A DNA stretch of 7,536 nt from Fluviicola sp. (GTDB taxonomy: Bacteria; Bacteroidota; Bacteroidia; Flavobacteriales_D; Crocinitomicaceae): positions 1 to 7,536 of the forward strand of contig NZ_JASLCN010000397.1 of NCBI RefSeq assembly GCF_030151805.1, read 5' to 3'. The notes under the pieces were generated by a model. The model was not told the DNA's origin and did no database searches. It was given only the letters and a program-made list of their open reading frames with translations. Positions 7,334 through 7,536 of the stretch are shown here, piece by piece. Every line of letters begins with the position of its first letter. Position 1 is the first letter of the stretch. The position numbers were made by a program, and so were the translations under genes.

Positions 7334-7536
7334 ATGTCTACATATTTAGATTTTGAAGAACCTTTAAAGGCTTTAGAAGAACAAATTGAACAAACCCGCG
7401 AAATTGGTGTCAGTACCGGTGTCGATATGGCGGATAAAATTCACGCCCTAGAAGAAACTCTTACAAAAAAGACCAAAGAAATATTCGGAAAGCTGACTCC
7501 GTGGCAGCGTGTACAATTATCACGTCATCCGGACAG
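7334..7536 (+). CDS. accA: Acetyl-CoA carboxylase carboxyltransferase subunit alpha (partial, N-terminus only)
   Basis: The ATG at 7334 opens a frame of 67 codons plus two bases that runs off the right edge. The translation begins MSTYLDFEEPLKALEEQIEQ, has a charged helical N-terminal segment with GVDMADKIHALEETL, and reaches LTPWQRVQLSRHPDR at about residues 54-67. That order, and the LTPWQRVQ-RHP-R block in particular, is characteristic of AccA. AccA with AccD forms the carboxyltransferase that moves the carboxyl group from carboxybiotin on AccB to acetyl-CoA, giving malonyl-CoA for fatty acid synthesis in the cytosol. The catalytic crotonase-like domain lies beyond the window, so only the N-terminal helical region can be checked. 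The start matches the usual N-terminus; no Shine-Dalgarno precedes it. Confidence 0.95.
   Translation, partial: MSTYLDFEEPLKALEEQIEQTREIGVSTGVDMADKIHALEETLTKKTKEIFGKLTPWQRVQLSRHPD

Noticed and set aside
1..7536. Possible mobile element, CRISPR array, phage or defence system
   Set aside because: No transposase, integrase, terminal repeats, spaced direct repeats or defence-type domains were visible on either strand.

Overview
The window looks like chromosomal DNA of a member of the Bacteroidota, most likely a Flavobacteriales-type environmental bacterium. The signs are secreted proteins whose N-terminal signal peptides end in AQ or SQ, a type IX secretion (T9SS) type A C-terminal sorting domain with an FPNP motif, an absence of Shine-Dalgarno sequences before the starts, very AT-rich intergenic DNA, and a -33/-7 promoter-like pair (TTTG ... 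TAATTTG). Placement below phylum is inference.

Layout: (1) 1-2415, minus strand, is a long open frame running off the left edge. It encodes an exported, Thr/Ser/Gly/Asn-rich protein with a fibronectin type III domain and parallel-beta-helix-like repeats; its C-terminus lies outside the window. (2) 2416-2880 is a 465-base AT-rich non-coding stretch. It holds a strong rho-independent terminator for the gene to its right and two sets of inverted repeats, one of them just upstream of the beta-helix gene. (3) 2881-4119, minus strand, is a secreted SGNH-like (DUF4886-like) protein fused to a PKD domain and a degenerate C-terminal sorting-like domain. (4) 4120-4212 is a short divergent promoter region. 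(5) 4213-6474, plus strand, is a secreted FG-GAP/VCBS-type repeat protein with nine Asp-rich calcium-binding-type loops and a T9SS type A sorting domain. (6) 6471-7274, minus strand, is ispE of the MEP isoprenoid pathway; its stop codon overlaps the stop of the convergent repeat gene. (7) 7275-7333 is a 59-base divergent intergenic region. (8) 7334 to the right edge is the start of accA (acetyl-CoA carboxylase carboxyltransferase alpha subunit).

The left 6.5 kb is therefore a run of three large exported or cell-surface proteins, beside two housekeeping metabolic genes on the right. The three surface genes are not one operon: the SGNH gene has its own terminator, and the repeat gene is divergent from it. 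I see no tRNA, rRNA, CRISPR, insertion sequence, phage or defence system. The least explained items are the secondary-structure potential upstream of the beta-helix gene, the SGNH-PKD fusion with atypical catalytic blocks, and the overlapping convergent stops.
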